A stretch of DNA of 64,000 nucleotides, taken from positions 3,095,001-3,159,000 of the forward strand of contig JAQISU010000094.1 of NCBI GenBank assembly GCA_029339505.1, in the 5' to 3' direction. This DNA comes from Unio delphinus (taxonomy: Eukaryota > Mollusca > Bivalvia > Unionida > Unionidae). Shown piece after piece: positions 1 to 17,597 of the stretch. Below the pieces are notes generated by a model. It saw nothing but the letters and a program-made list of their open reading frames with translations, searched no databases and was not told the DNA's origin. Made by a program: the position numbers and the translations under genes. The stretch's first letter is position 1, and the number at the start of each line of letters is the position of its first letter.

Positions 1-468
1 GTCTTCGGAGATTCAACTACACATAGACGATACAGATGTTAATTCAACCATCACGGTATTATACAAAAGCATTTGCCCGTAAAGGATAAGACTTTTATCT
101 ATGTGACATCATAGCAGTATGTACAATCCAATACCAAAATTGCTTTAGTCATCTTTTGGGTCTGCTAACTTTAAAGTTTTAATAACTCTGTTTGCTACCA
201 AATTTCAATACCGCCGCTTGCGTTTGACAAAGGTACTAAAAATGTCAATACCATGTTCTGCAGCGCTTGAAAATGTCTCTTCCCTAACTATTAAAAACCA
301 CGTGACCTTCAGTTTGGTAAGTATTCACGTGCATTAAAGTACTAATGACCCAATAAAATTGTCTCAATTTCCGAATTATCGCTTTCTTTAGATTTGATTC
401 CATGTCATTGATAATTCAATCATTTTTGACGTAAAGTCTCATTTAATAATTTTTTTTTTATATTGTAG
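1..468. other. Gene-free AT-rich stretch
   Basis: I see no coding frame or recognisable repeat here. It ends in a pyrimidine tract and AG that would serve as a 3' splice acceptor for the exon-like frame that follows. Confidence 0.4.
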
Positions 469-641
469 TTGTTTTCCTTCCACTATTTTTCTCGGGTTTC
501 CGTGGTTCGAGAAGAAATCAAACCCTAGCACCACTAAAAGGGGACGACGTGGAGGTCGATAATAGTAATGATGCTGACGCCTCGAATGACATCGATGTGT
601 ATGCTAATGTGTTTGCCCGTTCCGAAGAAATAAAAAAATAA
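469..641 (+). other. Possible terminal coding exon of a gene lying to the left
   Basis: A poly-T tract followed by TATTGTAG gives a good acceptor ending at 468. After it one frame stays open from 471 to a TAA at 639-641. The frame reads through a basic stretch and an acidic, Asn/Asp-rich tail ending in EEIKK. I do not recognise the protein and no upstream exon lies in the window. An open frame of about 57 codons in AT-rich DNA can occur by chance, so this is only a candidate. Confidence 0.2.
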
Positions 642-689
642 TTCTCCATAGTTATTGGTAAGATTAGTAGTTATAATTTCACTATATAC

Positions 690-1110
690 AATGTCTACAG
701 TTTCTCCAGATACAATGTCTCAGTTCTCTTTAGATATAATGTCTCAATGTTCTCTAGATATAATGTCTCAGTTTTCTCTAGCTACTAGATATAATGTCTC
801 AGTTTTCTCAAAATAAAATATCTCAGTTCTCTCGGGATATAATATCTCAATTTTCTCTAGACACAATGTCTAAATTTTCTCTTGATATAACGTTTCAGTT
901 TTCTATAGATAAAATGTCAGTTTTCTCAAAATAAAATATTTCAGTTCTCTCTAGATATAATATCTCAATTTTCTCTAGATACAATGTCTCAATTTTCTCT
1001 AGATAAAATGTCTCAGTTTTCTCTAGATAAAATCTCAATTTTCTCTAGATAAAATCTCAATTTTCTCTAGATATAATGACTCACATTTCTCTAGATACAC
1101 TGTTTCAATG
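690..1110 (+). repeat. Minisatellite, degenerate unit near 24 bp
   Basis: Units built around TCTCTAGATATAATGTCTCA recur with many substitutions and some shortened copies. There is no coding content. Confidence 0.75.
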
Positions 1111-1538
1111 TCTAATAGTACTATCAGTATTAATTTGTACTTTTCCAGAAACGCCAGGCAATACTAACAATTTTTACATAACGTTGGTTCAGTGCGTCCG
1201 CCACAGAAATGTAAAGTAAGCTGTAGAAACATCTTTCTACAAAACAAAATGTTCTATTAACAAACGAGCGTGTGTTTTGTGTGGGGTATATGTTAGGTGG
1301 CATGGGGACGAGGGTCTTTAAAAAAATGATTAATTTTCTGTTATTTTATTGCAGGCTAATGATGCTGTTGGAGTTTCCTTTAAGCAGATGGAGGTGTTTG
1401 TTGCACAATGTATGTTTACTAATTAAAACCAATTGAGTGCTAGTGATGTCTACGAAATCATTTTTTATTGAACAAGAATAAGCTGTGACTCTAGTGGTTA
1501 ATATGGCGCGTAACCAATTGAATGTGGCCTTTTAACTT

Positions 1539-1541
<3 letters not shown>

Positions 1542-1595
<54 letters not shown>
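1542..1595 (+). repeat. (CT)n microsatellite
   Basis: Pure CT dinucleotide tract directly abutting a SINE head that has lost its first bases. The partner copy at 62672 has the same arrangement. Confidence 0.95.
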
Positions 1596-1598
<3 letters not shown>

Positions 1599-1862
1599 CG
1601 CCTTCGATGCGGGAGATCAGGGTTCGATACCCGGCAAAGTCTACCAAAGACGTACAAAATTGCACTAACACATGCCTCGCTTGGCGCTCAGTATTAAAAG
1701 ATTAGCGTAAAATGTGACTGGATTGGGCATCAGGCTACATGTCTGCGGCATGATGCCCCAGCGCTAGACTTCACTGTAAACACGGCTACACTACAGACAT
1801 TGTAGAGATATGACTGAACAATTGTTAAAGCAACGAGCTACGTTAAGAATCCAAATCACGCA
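1596..1862 (+). mobile_element. SINE family 1, tRNA-derived, 5'-eroded
   Basis: It shows the polymerase III B-box word GGTTCGATACCCGG and the family body (GCCTCGCTTGGCGCTCAG, ACATCATGCTACATGTC-like, GCTACGTTAA tail). The first part of the tRNA-like head, with the A box, is replaced by the CT tract. Confidence 0.8.
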
Positions 1863-1945
1863 CACTCTCTCTGTCTCTTTCTCTGTCTGTCTGTCTGTCT
1901 GTGTGTCTCTCTCTCTCTATTAAGATATATATATATATATATATA
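1863..1945 (+). repeat. Compound (CT)/(TGTC)/(TA) microsatellite
   Basis: Short pyrimidine and TGTC repeats pass into a TA tract just after the SINE tail, a common place for SINE-seeded microsatellites. Confidence 0.85.
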
Positions 1946-2952
1946 ACACAGCATAATTATTACGCAAGGGCAACGCTACTTCTAAGCTCTGGCACAATGA
2001 AAATAGTGGAATCAGGAGTCGTGGAGAGGCTTTGTTCTGTCTTATTCATATAATCGCTCGCAATAATGCTGCTGCTGCTGGAAAAAGTCACCATCGACGT
2101 CTAAACGATTTTTTTAAATACCGATTTTACAGAGATAACGAAATGTCTTAAGGTTAATATATGCACGGGTCACCGTTTGACGTGAAGGGAGTTAAATATT
2201 ACTTTTTAACAAAGAGTTTGAAATTGATCTTTTGACTTCAGTTTAAATATATTCGACCAGATGATTCAACACAATTATATCAGTTTATTGTTATAGTTAT
2301 GGTTATTATGGCACGTGCTCTACGTGTTGCATTAAATGACCAACAGGTGCTATTTATCTAGAAATACTGTCGGCGGTGCGCTAGCAATGTTATCGTTACG
2401 TATGTCACATATGGATGCGTAGAATTTTGTAGTTGTGTATATTGTACTATAAAATACTGGATATTATTCACAAAGGCAAAAAGACATTCTGCATGGTAGG
2501 CGAATAAAAATGTGTCCTGGTAGTAAAATGGAAAGATCAAAGTCGACTTAAAAGAAAGAAAGAATGATGTTTTTCTTGATAACAAAGAATGTAGCTGTGT
2601 ATGTTTTCATACTGTTAGATACAAAATTGACGTCTAAAATCCATGTTACCAAAAAATTGTTTTTACGATTAAAACATTCAATAAATGAAAGAAGGTAATC
2701 GCATTTTCATTCGAAAAATAATGTTTATATTTATAATATTTCTCTTTTGAGAATAAAATAAAGTTTAAAGAGAAACAAAATGAATGTTATAAATCCAGGT
2801 TAACTACAAAACTTATTCTCAAAAATTAAAGTGGGTAAATTAAAATTCTTTATTGGAAATAAAAATACTTTTGTCCAGTTTTGTTCGAAAAATCGAAATC
2901 AATATCAGACACTCAGCTTTTCTAGCCTATTAAAACTAATTAACGTATGTAA

Positions 2953-3265
2953 CCGCTCCGGTGGCCTAGTAGTTAGAGCGTCTGCCAGGGAAACTGGAGG
3001 TCGTGGGTTCGAGCCCCGACCGAGTCTTACCAAAGATTTACAAAAATGGTACTAACAGCTGCCTCGCTTGGCGCTCAGTATTAAGAGGTTAGTGTTAGGA
3101 CTGGTCGGCCTGGTTTCAGAATAATGTGACTGGGTGGGACATCATGCTACATGTCTGCGGTATGATGCCCCAGTGCTAGACATCACTATAAATTGCCCTC
3201 ACTGCAGACATCGTAGCGATATGACTGACTTTTTTTTAAAGCTACGTTAAAAATCCTAATCAATC
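2953..3265 (+). mobile_element. SINE family 1, near full-length copy
   Basis: It opens with a tRNA-like head containing A-box-like GTGGCCTAGTAGTTAGAGCG and B-box GGTTCGAGCCC. A conserved body follows (GCCTCGCTTGGCGCTCAG, TGACTGGGTGGGACATCATG) and the tail is GCTACGTTAAAAATCC. It starts exactly where homology to the right-hand duplicated segment ends. This is one of the best copies of the family in the window. Confidence 0.88.
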
Positions 3266-3482
3266 AAACAAATAAACAAACAGCGTATGTATAAAAGAAA
3301 ACACCTTTATAAAATAAATGATGGAAGTATTGAATCAGATTGGGGTAACAAAATATGGAAAGACGTTTAATCATCGACAAATGTTCAAATGCAATAAATA
3401 ATGTCTAAAGTGATAAGATAACATTTTCGTAATCACAAATAATACAGCTATCAGATGTATATATTTGTGGCATTTTTCAGTT

Positions 3483-3965
3483 GTCAAGACTGTCATAATC
3501 AATGATTTATTATATTACATCATTGACATGTAATTACATGTCAGTTATGAAGACTGTCATAATCAATGATCTATTATATTACATTATTGAAATGCAATTA
3601 CATATGTCAGTTGCCAAGACTCATAGTCAATTGTTATTATATTACATTATTGAAATGTGTAATTACATGTCATTTGACAAGACTGTCATAATCAATGATT
3701 TAATTTATTACATTATTGAAATGTAATTACATGACTGTCATAATCGATGATTTATTATATTACATTATTGAAATGTGTAATTACATATGTCATTTGTCAA
3801 GACTCATAATCAATGATTAATTTATTACATTATTGAAATGTAATTATACGTCAGTTGTCAAGACTGTCAAAATCGATGATTTAATGTATTACATTATTGA
3901 AATGTAATTATACGTCAGTTGTCAAGACTGTCAAAATCGATGATTTAATGTATTACATTATTGAA
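3483..3965 (+). repeat. Minisatellite, unit about 60-66 bp
   Basis: About seven AT-rich units share GTCATAATCAATGATTTA, TTACATTATTGAAATG and GTCAAGACTGTC. Unit length varies through small indels. Open frames across it are products of the repetition. Confidence 0.85.
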
Positions 3966-6589
<2,624 letters not shown>

Positions 6590-6680
6590 CAATAGTTATG
6601 TGATATTAGACGGTATTCCCATTCAATAGTTATGTGATCTTAAATCGGTGTTCACATTAAATAGTTATGTGGTCATTGCA
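6590..6680 (+). repeat. Short tandem array, three units near 37 bp
   Basis: Three diverged copies of CATTCAATAGTTATGTGAT follow one another at 6588, 6624 and 6655. Confidence 0.6.
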
Positions 6681-7530
6681 GCAAGTTCTTCTGCTTATAA
6701 TGAAAAATAAATTCACAAAAAGTCCGTAAAGGAATGAGGGAAACAATGAATGAGGAAATTTAATATCGAAATGTGAACATATTTACTAAAAAGAAAATTA
6801 CAGGGACAATAATTCACTCAAATCATTCAATTATGCCATATAAAGCACCAAAACAATAAATTAACATTGAGTTCATATGACATCAACTTTTTCTTTCTTA
6901 GCAGCATAAATTTATTGCAATTCGAGTACGTAAGAACTTTGTAACTGAAAAAGAAATATAACAGCATTAACATTTTTTGTTTAAGGGTAGATATAATTTC
7001 TCCTTTTATTTCATCAGGAATATCATGTTTCCCTTCAAATGAAGTGCTCTCTTTTCTTTTGTTATAAAACGAAACAATCACAAAACGTGTACTCTCTCTG
7101 AAATCGTATAGCTAAAATTTTACATAATCACCGATCCTGACATTTCCAAATGCTTACTAATAAAAGCAGCCTTGCTTACTAACTAATTTAGATTGCCACA
7201 GACATAAATTATTGACAAACGTTTTTGCACCTTTGCAGATATCAACCATTACCCTAACCACTACTCTAATTTGTCTTCAGAATCTAACAACTTTTCATCG
7301 TTGAGTAATAGTTTTGTCCCGTCAGAGAAGATGGACAAATGATTACGATAACGAAAACACGTTTTCTAATTATACATTATTTCTTACATTTAATTTAGTA
7401 TCAAATTTAAGCTTATAATTAGTCTTGACACCATTTCCCACTCCATCATGCTACCTTTAGTCAATCCTTTCTAACACTATTTTTATACAATACAGGGTAA
7501 TCACTAAGTCAGTAAACCCATAGCCGAAGA
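6681..7530. other. No gene seen
   Basis: A short minus-strand frame (6827-7081) has no family signature. I take it as chance. Confidence 0.35.
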
Positions 7531-7578
<48 letters not shown>

Positions 7579-7739
7579 CATAATAATATAATATATTATT
7601 ATTAATAGTAACAGTAATAATGATGACAATAAAAATAATAATACCGACGATAATAACGACAATTATAATAATATTATTATTTTTATTACTATTATTATTA
7701 TTACAAGCGGTTCAATAAAAAAGAATGAGGATATTATTA

Positions 7740-7795
<56 letters not shown>

Positions 7796-7822
7796 CACGC
7801 AGTCCAATAACAACAACAACAA

Positions 7823-7853
<31 letters not shown>

Positions 7854-7929
7854 AAAAACGACGATAATATAAGCGACGATAATAATAAAAATATTGTAAT
7901 ATTATTATTACAAGCAGTTCAATAATAAA

Positions 7930-7988
<59 letters not shown>

Positions 7989-8077
7989 CGAAAATAATAA
8001 TAACGACGACAATAATAATAATGACGATAATAATACTACTACAACTACTACTACTACTACTAATAATAATAATAATA

Positions 8078-8140
<63 letters not shown>
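7531..8140. repeat. Strand-switching AAT/ATT trinucleotide block
   Basis: About 600 bp of trinucleotide repeat alternates between AAT-rich and ATT-rich tracts with short GAC/GAT interruptions. Adjacent tracts are reverse complements, so the block can fold into several hairpins. Poly-Ile, poly-Leu and poly-Asn frames on both strands come from the repeat. Confidence 0.93.
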
Positions 8141-8278
8141 TCTATTATTATCAAAAAAATAATATAATGGAAAGTAACAGCATCAGCCTTACGTAAATGT
8201 CCTTTACGTTATATCCAACACAAAGATTAATTAAATTTACTCAATCTATCTTCCTAAAAAACTATGTTATACTTTTTG

Positions 8279-8283
<5 letters not shown>

Positions 8284-8335
<52 letters not shown>

Positions 8336-8355
8336 TGTATGTGTGTGTGTGTGTG
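8284..8355. repeat. (TA)n-(TG)n compound microsatellite
   Basis: A TA tract runs directly into TG dinucleotides and is followed by a T-rich stretch that leads into an inverted SINE. Confidence 0.93.
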
Positions 8356-8373
8356 ATTTGTTTTTTTTTTCTT

Positions 8374-8650
8374 AGCTGTAACAATTTTTCCGGCATATCA
8401 TTGTGGCATTTTTTAGTGAAGTTTAGAACTGAGGCATCAGGCCGCAGACATGTAGCATGATGTTCCACCCATGCACATTATTCTGAGAAAAGACAAACCA
8501 GTCCTAATACTATCATCTTAATGCTGAGCGCTTAGCAAGGCAGCTGTGAGTACTGTATTTGTAAGTCTTTGGTATGACTCAGCTGGGGTTTTAACCCGCA
8601 ACATCCCGCATCAGAGATTGAGGCTCTAACTTGTAGGCCACTGGAGCGTT
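8374..8650 (-). mobile_element. SINE family 1, reverse orientation
   Basis: Reading the minus strand from 8650, the tRNA-like head (CTCCAGTGGCCTACAAGTTAG) is followed by the family body and tail. The B box is mutated. The head abuts a GACA/GATA microsatellite. Confidence 0.8.
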
Positions 8651-8651
8651 C

Positions 8652-8730
<79 letters not shown>

Positions 8731-8735
8731 ATGAT
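8651..8735. repeat. (GACA)n-(GATA)n microsatellite
   Basis: Seven or so GACA units switch to about eleven GATA units, then degenerate to GGAT and GGAC units. Confidence 0.92.
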
Positions 8736-8819
8736 AGATGGATGGATTGAACGGACGGACGGACGATAGAGAGATAGATTCATTAGTAGTAGGTAAATAT
8801 TAGTCGTTAAAATATAGAT

Positions 8820-8822
<3 letters not shown>

Positions 8823-8883
<61 letters not shown>
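8823..8883. repeat. (CT)n microsatellite
   Basis: Uninterrupted CT dinucleotides. Confidence 0.95.
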
Positions 8884-8886
<3 letters not shown>

Positions 8887-9382
8887 AAAGTTCATCTCCA
8901 TTCATATACATTTACCTATGTAACAAATATCTCAGAATCTACATTTTCTCTCTGGATATGCCCATTAATGTATGCGTGTATGCAGATACACAATAAGATT
9001 TATGAAAGTAGAAAAAATAGGCCCGTGACAGAATTAATCGCCACTTTTCAACATAGATTTCTCAACAATATGTAAGCATGTATATCTCTATGTGTGGGTG
9101 ATGGATGGATGAATAATTTGATATAAAGCCGAAGGACTGAAATAGGTGAAAGACAAATATAACGTTCCCTACTTAACACTTTAGCCGTTGGTGGAAGTAA
9201 GAGGAAATGAAATCATATGCCCATGGCATCAAAATATCGTTCATTGCTTTTGGATTAAAAAAAATCAGGAGGAAGACGGAAGACAGATTTAAAGAAGAAG
9301 AAACAAAACATTTTTAATTGGTGGAAATTTACCATACCGGAAAAGTAGCAAAATTACTTTCATAGCGTGAAGGAACTACCAT

Positions 9383-9495
9383 CTGATTGGTTGGAACAAT
9401 GTGTCTTGATTGCCAGTAAAACTTGAGAAACAGCAAACACACGTTTCGAGCATCTTTCCCACTCATTTCCATCAGCACTGGACAAGATATTACAG
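9383..9495 (+). promoter_or_regulatory. Candidate promoter and 5' UTR exon of the small peptide gene
   Basis: A GATTGGTTGG word (inverted CCAAT type) at 9383 precedes a stretch that ends in TTACAG|GTAAGA, an almost consensus 5' splice donor at 9496. The next good acceptor (TTTCTCCACAG, ending at 10072) lies 12 bases before the ATG of the two-exon gene at 10085. A 5' UTR exon spliced over a 577 bp intron is the simplest reading. The transcription start is not determined and no TATA box is clear. Confidence 0.35.
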
Positions 9496-10084
9496 GTAAG
9501 ATAAACTTTCTTTGTCGCAAATACGCTTCTCCTTCTTATCCCATCTTTTTGTTGAGCTGGAATCAAATTCGTTTTATACAACCTTTTAGCAAAAGGATTT
9601 TTCACAGTAGCGTTAGAAGAAGAAATTAAAGTTTACATAAGTTGATATTTTCAAGAACAATCATTGGTGACGAGTCTAATTATTTGAATTTTTGGTTCAA
9701 CAATTAAATTTATGCATGACACAAAGATGATCACAGACAATTTCGCTTCGTAACCGGGAAGTAATATTTACATTACTACCTTACCTGTCTGCTCATTTTG
9801 TGTGAATTAGTAACAATTTAATTATACAAAATAAATAAATCCGATTTAGAAAATAAAAAATAAGTATATGGCCCTATTTTTGTCATGGAATCCAGTATAA
9901 TGCTGCAGTAAATGTAACACGTTTAAAATGAAATTTAAAAAAAAATACCAAAATGAAGACTACTAATTTACATATAATCCACTGATCATTCTGGATAATT
10001 ACGCATTAAATTCGAAAAATATTTTGGGATTTTTATGATCAATTTTATATTATTTTATTAGTTTCTCCACAGAGCTTGATTACA

Positions 10085-12546
<2,462 letters not shown>

Positions 12547-13868
12547 CTGAGGTTAGTAATTTTGTGGCAGTGAGACTGAAATATAGAAAGACATGTAGAT
12601 ATAGTCACAGACAATGTTTATTTATTCCATCATGATAACGGATAGGAGTGTAAATAGTTATAGGTGACAATACGGTATTTTGTCGGGATCGCTATAGTGT
12701 TCCATGGAAGAGTCGATTTCACGCCATCTTCAACTGGGGAACTTTGGTGGAAATAGGAATTTAATATCAAAACGTCCATAGGTTTAAATTTAGTGATACA
12801 CTATGGTTTGAGATCACTGGGTATAAGTACCCACATACACTGACCAACACCCAAAGCAAACTTACTGACATAAATACCTTCTGACCAATACTCGTACCTT
12901 CTAAGCAACACAGTTGTATCGACCATCACTACACTTTCTAACGAACACATAATCATGCAATAAATATCCTAACATTCAAGACAATCATACTTATACCTAA
13001 GGGGTGAGTGAATGGGAAATTATGCAATCCTTAACATAAAAGTTTAAATTTGATTGAAATTTGAATTTTCTCCAATTTTGTGTCATTTGTATTGAAATTG
13101 TGTGCTTGTATAAACTTACGATCTTTTAATTTTGTAATGTTTTAAGTTTTACAACTTAAATTTGCAAATGTTAATATTTTGGAAACATTTTGGAAATTGT
13201 TAAAATATTTTATTACAATTAATGCATTTTTAAATAAATGTATTTAAAGAATTGTATTTATTTTTATTTACCTTTTTAATCTTTAAATTTAATTATGAAA
13301 CATTTTAGTTTTTAAAGTTTTATTTTTTTTTTATTCATTTTGCACTGGATTATTTTGAATATCAGTAAAAAAAAAGGTATAGCCATAAAATGGGTACATC
13401 AACTTATATTGAGTCTACTTAATAGCATGTATATGCAGTAGGTGTTGGTCGGTATGTATGGGTGATTACCGATGAGACTTTGTTGGCCTTTTGGTGTGGT
13501 TGCTTGTACCCCAAGGGACCTAAATGTAATGTGAAATTTGTCTTTACCACAAAAAATGGGCCTCCAATGTAAACAAAACAGATGATTTTAATGTTAAATT
13601 TCCCTTTTCTACCTTAGTGTCCCATTAACAAAGAGGCATTGACACAAACCCAGTATATTATTTGCCATTACTATGGAGGTAAAAATAATAGAATTATCAG
13701 GAAACCTGTCTTTTAGTAGAACCATTTCCCTAACACTGAAACACCAAAGTATAGTGTACTTTGTGATGTTGTAGTTTAGGAGGGGGAATATCTTCCAGAA
13801 AATTATGAAATTGTACAGTGAGATCAGAACTGAATCTTCTTTAAATAATAACCTACGTTTATTTTCAG
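12547..13868. other. Probable 3' UTR intron, no coding sequence
   Basis: Five bases after the stop codon comes GAG|GTTAGT, a good donor at 12552. A TTTATTTTCAG acceptor ends at 13868. The AT-rich DNA between them has no recognisable frame. Confidence 0.35.
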
Positions 13869-14770
13869 TGCTGTGACCTATTGCCTTGGAAACAAAACAG
13901 AAACTTGGATTGCAGTGCTTGTGTTGTACAAGTTAATTTTCTCATTAAAATACAGCCTAACAGTGATTTTGACATTTTTGTTTGTCTTCATCTTTTATAG
14001 AAAAGAAGCCATGCACAGCATCTTGAAAATTAGTAAAGTGATTAAACTGATTTTATCATTGCTATAGACTATATAATCATAGATATAATACACTATATAC
14101 AAGCATGAACAAGCTAGATTATACATGCATAGATATCATACACTATATGAAAGCATAGACAAGTCAGTTTATATTCAATTTGTGGTCTCATTATAATTGA
14201 AGAATCTGACTTCTCTTGCATTATTGTAGTGGTTGCACTAAGACTAAATTAAAATCTTTCATTGTTTACATACATCTGAGTCAAGTTCAGCTAAGCGTGT
14301 AAAATCTCCTTTAGTTACGTTATATAGCTTTTCTGACTAAAATTAGCTGTATGGAATGTATTTCAATTCCTCCAAAATGTCAGGTGAATCTGTGCAACAT
14401 TGGGATAGGAATATGAAAGCATGTGTATGTGTGTGTAGGTAGGGAGGGAGGGGAGAGAGAGTATACTGGTTGAGGCATGTATGGACACTATTTAACTAAC
14501 CTAGCTAATCATGGATGTTTTAGTTAAGAGTCATGTGCGCCAAACAGCGAGGTAAACAAATCAGATTTGATTCCCAAAGGTGACATAATTCCTTGTTTTC
14601 ATTCCAATTAAAATATACCTAAAGCATAACTAAATGCTACTTCATCAAAACATCTGTATACATGTTTGTGAAAACAACAACATAAAATATTGTTGACCAA
14701 GTCATTAAAATATATATATAGAAAACATATACTGCAAAATTCATGCTTAATAAAATGACATTTAAACTTT
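13869..14770 (+). other. Candidate 3' UTR exon of the small peptide gene
   Basis: It begins after the acceptor at 13868. An AATAAA hexamer lies at 14749-14754. The short frame at 13873-14067 carries no family signature. Assignment rests only on splice-site matches. Confidence 0.25.
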
Positions 14771-15009
14771 TTCTTGGTTGTTTAGTAATTTCATTCTATT
14801 ATAAATGTCTACCTATAATTCTTGCAAACTTTACAATGAAATAATTACCTGTAGCAAAGTCAACATGAAGTACATAAAAGATTGATAATATGGTTTGCCA
14901 TAACCAAGCAGAAAGAAAGGAAAGATCAAATAAGAATAAAACTATGTTGATCAGCTCTGATACTTTCTCCAGTCAACTAAATGTTATCAAAAGATATAAC
15001 AGGTGGAAT

Positions 15010-15325
15010 TCCTAACTTGTCCTTCATAACAGCTGATATGGTCATTATATGAAAAACAGAGCCGGAGAAACCAAACTCGTCCTTAGTGACAGCTGATTTG
15101 GTCATCATATCTAAAATGCTGAGCAGGACAAAACTCATCCTTAGGGACAGCTGATCTGGTCATCATATAAAAGAAGCTTAGCAGGACAAACCTAACTTGT
15201 CTTTAGTGACAGCTGATCTGGTCATCATATAAAAGAAGCTTAGCAGGACAAACCTAACTGGTCCTTATTTACAGCTGATCTGGCTATCATATCCAAGAAG
15301 ATGAGCGGGATAAAACTAACTCTTC
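15010..15325 (+). repeat. Minisatellite, unit about 60 bp
   Basis: About five units share GTCCTTAGTGACAGCTGAT, GGTCATCATAT and AGCAGGACAAAC. A stray single copy of the ACAGCTGATCTG word appears near 16637. Confidence 0.8.
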
Positions 15326-16495
15326 CATAAAAAAATGGGCGGAATTTTCAGATTCACAACAGAACACTTTTGACGATGATATAAATACAATGTTTAATAA
15401 CTAACGACTTGAAAAAGCAATTAAATTATAAATATGAGCATGTATTTTTAATCCAAATATTGGATTAATTAACATAAGAATCCACAAATGTCATAAAGAA
15501 AAATACAAACAAATTACTCTACAAAATACAAAACATAAAGGGTGAAGTATTTACAGTGACTAAACAATGTTAAGATGGATGTAGTTTACTCAGCTAGCAA
15601 ACAAATGTAGAATTTTACTCATGTAGTAAAATGAATTCACTTATAGTGAAAATATGCAATTGAAAAAGAACAGATATATAACTTATCTTTAGAGTCTCGA
15701 AAGATACAATAGGTTTCATGAACCCCTAAATTAGCTCACAGCTACAATATTATATGCAAGAAAATACCCTCCATGGTCAGAACATTTTATTTCAGCTCCA
15801 CGGTTGCTAAAGTACAGCTTCACAGCTGCTACAAATAATTCCTGGGATTGGCTTTACAGCTCGCACCACGTAAATCTTAATCACTCCGAGACATGGAATG
15901 CTTGTGTCCCTCTAGCCACTCTGGACACTCCAGGCAGAGCTACACTTTCTGAATACTTCGGACATGACCCTGGATAACACCGGACAACACTGGACAATGG
16001 TCACTCCATATACTGGACAGCTCTACAGCTGGGACACTCTAAATACTGGACATTCCAGACACGCGACAACTGAAAACATATCCATAAATACTGTGTACTA
16101 TACATATTAAATGGGTTTAATTAGTAATAACATTATACACAATAAGTTATACAGATTATATTACCGGCACAATAATTACAAAGCAGCAAGTTCAGAAGTA
16201 AACCTAACCCTGCTTGATAAGAAATCCTACTGGACTAAACATTTCTTAAAAATGTAGCCTTTTATTACAAATATAAATCCTTTGCTACATCATAAACAAG
16301 ATAAATGTGTGCATTATTCAGCCTAAACCAATGCTACAAAACATGCAAAAAATTGATGAGGTGGTACAATAGTGATATTGTATATACAAGAAAGAAATAA
16401 ACTTACATATCTCTACAGCTGGATATGTGCGAGTCATAATAGTAGACACTGACTGAAAAAACAATCCGTAATGTAATGTGCTTTACATGCGGGAG
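15326..16495. other. No gene; partly an imperfect short-repeat field
   Basis: Between about 15780 and 16075 words such as ACAGCT and TACTGGACA or ACACTCC recur irregularly. No frame or RNA gene is seen. Confidence 0.4.
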
Positions 16496-16530
16496 GTATT
16501 TATACACAGATATTGTCTGTGTATAAATAC
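16496..16530. repeat. Perfect 15-bp inverted repeat with 5-nt loop
   Basis: The arm GTATTTATACACAGA (16496-16510) pairs exactly with 16516-16530 around TATTG. It is a strong hairpin in otherwise anonymous DNA. Confidence 0.85.
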
Positions 16531-17597
16531 TATTTTGAAATATGACACAATACATTAATCAGGTATCATTGTACACCAAAATCAAAATTTGAGTACATAA
16601 ATTTAATTTAAAAAAATAAAAAGGTTTCCTTAGTGACAGCTGATCTGATTTATCATAACTAGAAAATTCAACACCACAAAAAGAAACAGCTTTGGTTATA
16701 CACACAATGTAATCAATGTCAGCATTAATATAGTATGAGTCTTCATTTGGTTTTGATGCTGGAATACCAACAAATTCTTAAATCTCCATATATATATATT
16801 GATTTATTGAAGAAGAATTGGGAAAGACTGTGGTGTTAGAGATGTGACTATGTCTACCAAAAGCTCTATATCAATGACCTAGGGACTGGAGGCTTAGTCT
16901 AGGGAGTAAGCAGGTTTGTTCGTGCCGGCAAGCCTATTAGTGCTGTAAAAAGCAGAACCAGGTTCAATTCTCATTAGCAGATGAATTAAAAAGTATCTAA
17001 CCCATATGATAAACATAATATTATTTCTTTCTCTCTCTCTCACTCTCTCTTTACACATAAAATTAAATCTGAGATGCTCTAGCCTTACAGCTTATCAGAT
17101 ATACAGATCCCTTTTTATCAAATTAGGTAACATAACGGACACAAAAGCTTTAATAAATTCAAACACATTATTGATTAAAGACATATGTTTGCATCAGTCA
17201 TGTTATTTACTGCATTTCCTATAAATCTCACCTTCATATCAAAATGCTTCTCCACAGAATCAATGCATTATGAAGGGTATTCTTTTGAATATAAATATTT
17301 TTTTTATAAGACATTATCAAAATAATAGTTATACGCATTAGTCTAATGTCATGCGTCATTTAAATATATCTTTTCTGTGTCTCAGAAGATTTTGAGCTGT
17401 GATAATTATTTTAAGAATTCATCATAATCAAAGGATGTTTCAATTTCACAGTATAACATTCCATTATTACTGCTTGTTTGAGACCCTACATCAAGCCAGT
17501 ATGTTCAAACATTGTTTAATCAAATCTTATCCATGGCTTACTTGAGCTAGAAGTTCATCCAGCTGGAGGGTTCCAACCAAATTTAAAATCATAATTA
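16531..17597. other. No gene; weak tRNA-like patch
   Basis: At 16885-16985 a GGCTTAGTCTAGGGAGTAAG word and a B-box-like GGTTCAATTC suggest a very old tRNA-derived repeat. Nothing else is recognisable. Confidence 0.3.

Larger units (their letters stand above)
1165..2945 (+). repeat. Left copy of a duplicated segment (partner at 62287-63425)
   Basis: From the words TTTTTACA and GTTGGTTCAGTGCGTCC onward this stretch matches the right end of the window in the same orientation. It does so through a (CT)n tract and a SINE head, and resumes at TATCTAGAAATACTGTCGG near 2350. The left copy holds about 500 bp (roughly 1650-2340) that the right copy lacks. It could be an old segmental duplication or two copies of an unclassified long repeat. 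Confidence 0.75.

Noticed and set aside
1355..1426. Open 23-codon stretch after a TTGCAG acceptor, with a matching stretch at 62472-62543 in the right duplicate copy
   Set aside because: Both copies keep frame and stop, but most differences change the amino acid, so there is no sign of protein selection. It belongs to the duplicated segment.
2953..3030. tRNA gene
   Set aside because: A and B boxes are present but the stretch runs on into a conserved SINE body and recurs many times in the window.
7663..8167. Long poly-Ile, poly-Leu and poly-Asn frames
   Set aside because: They are direct translations of the AAT/ATT microsatellite.
8197..8468. Overlapping frames on both strands with Ile-Tyr repeats
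   Set aside because: They are carried by the TA/TG microsatellite and the inverted SINE next to it.
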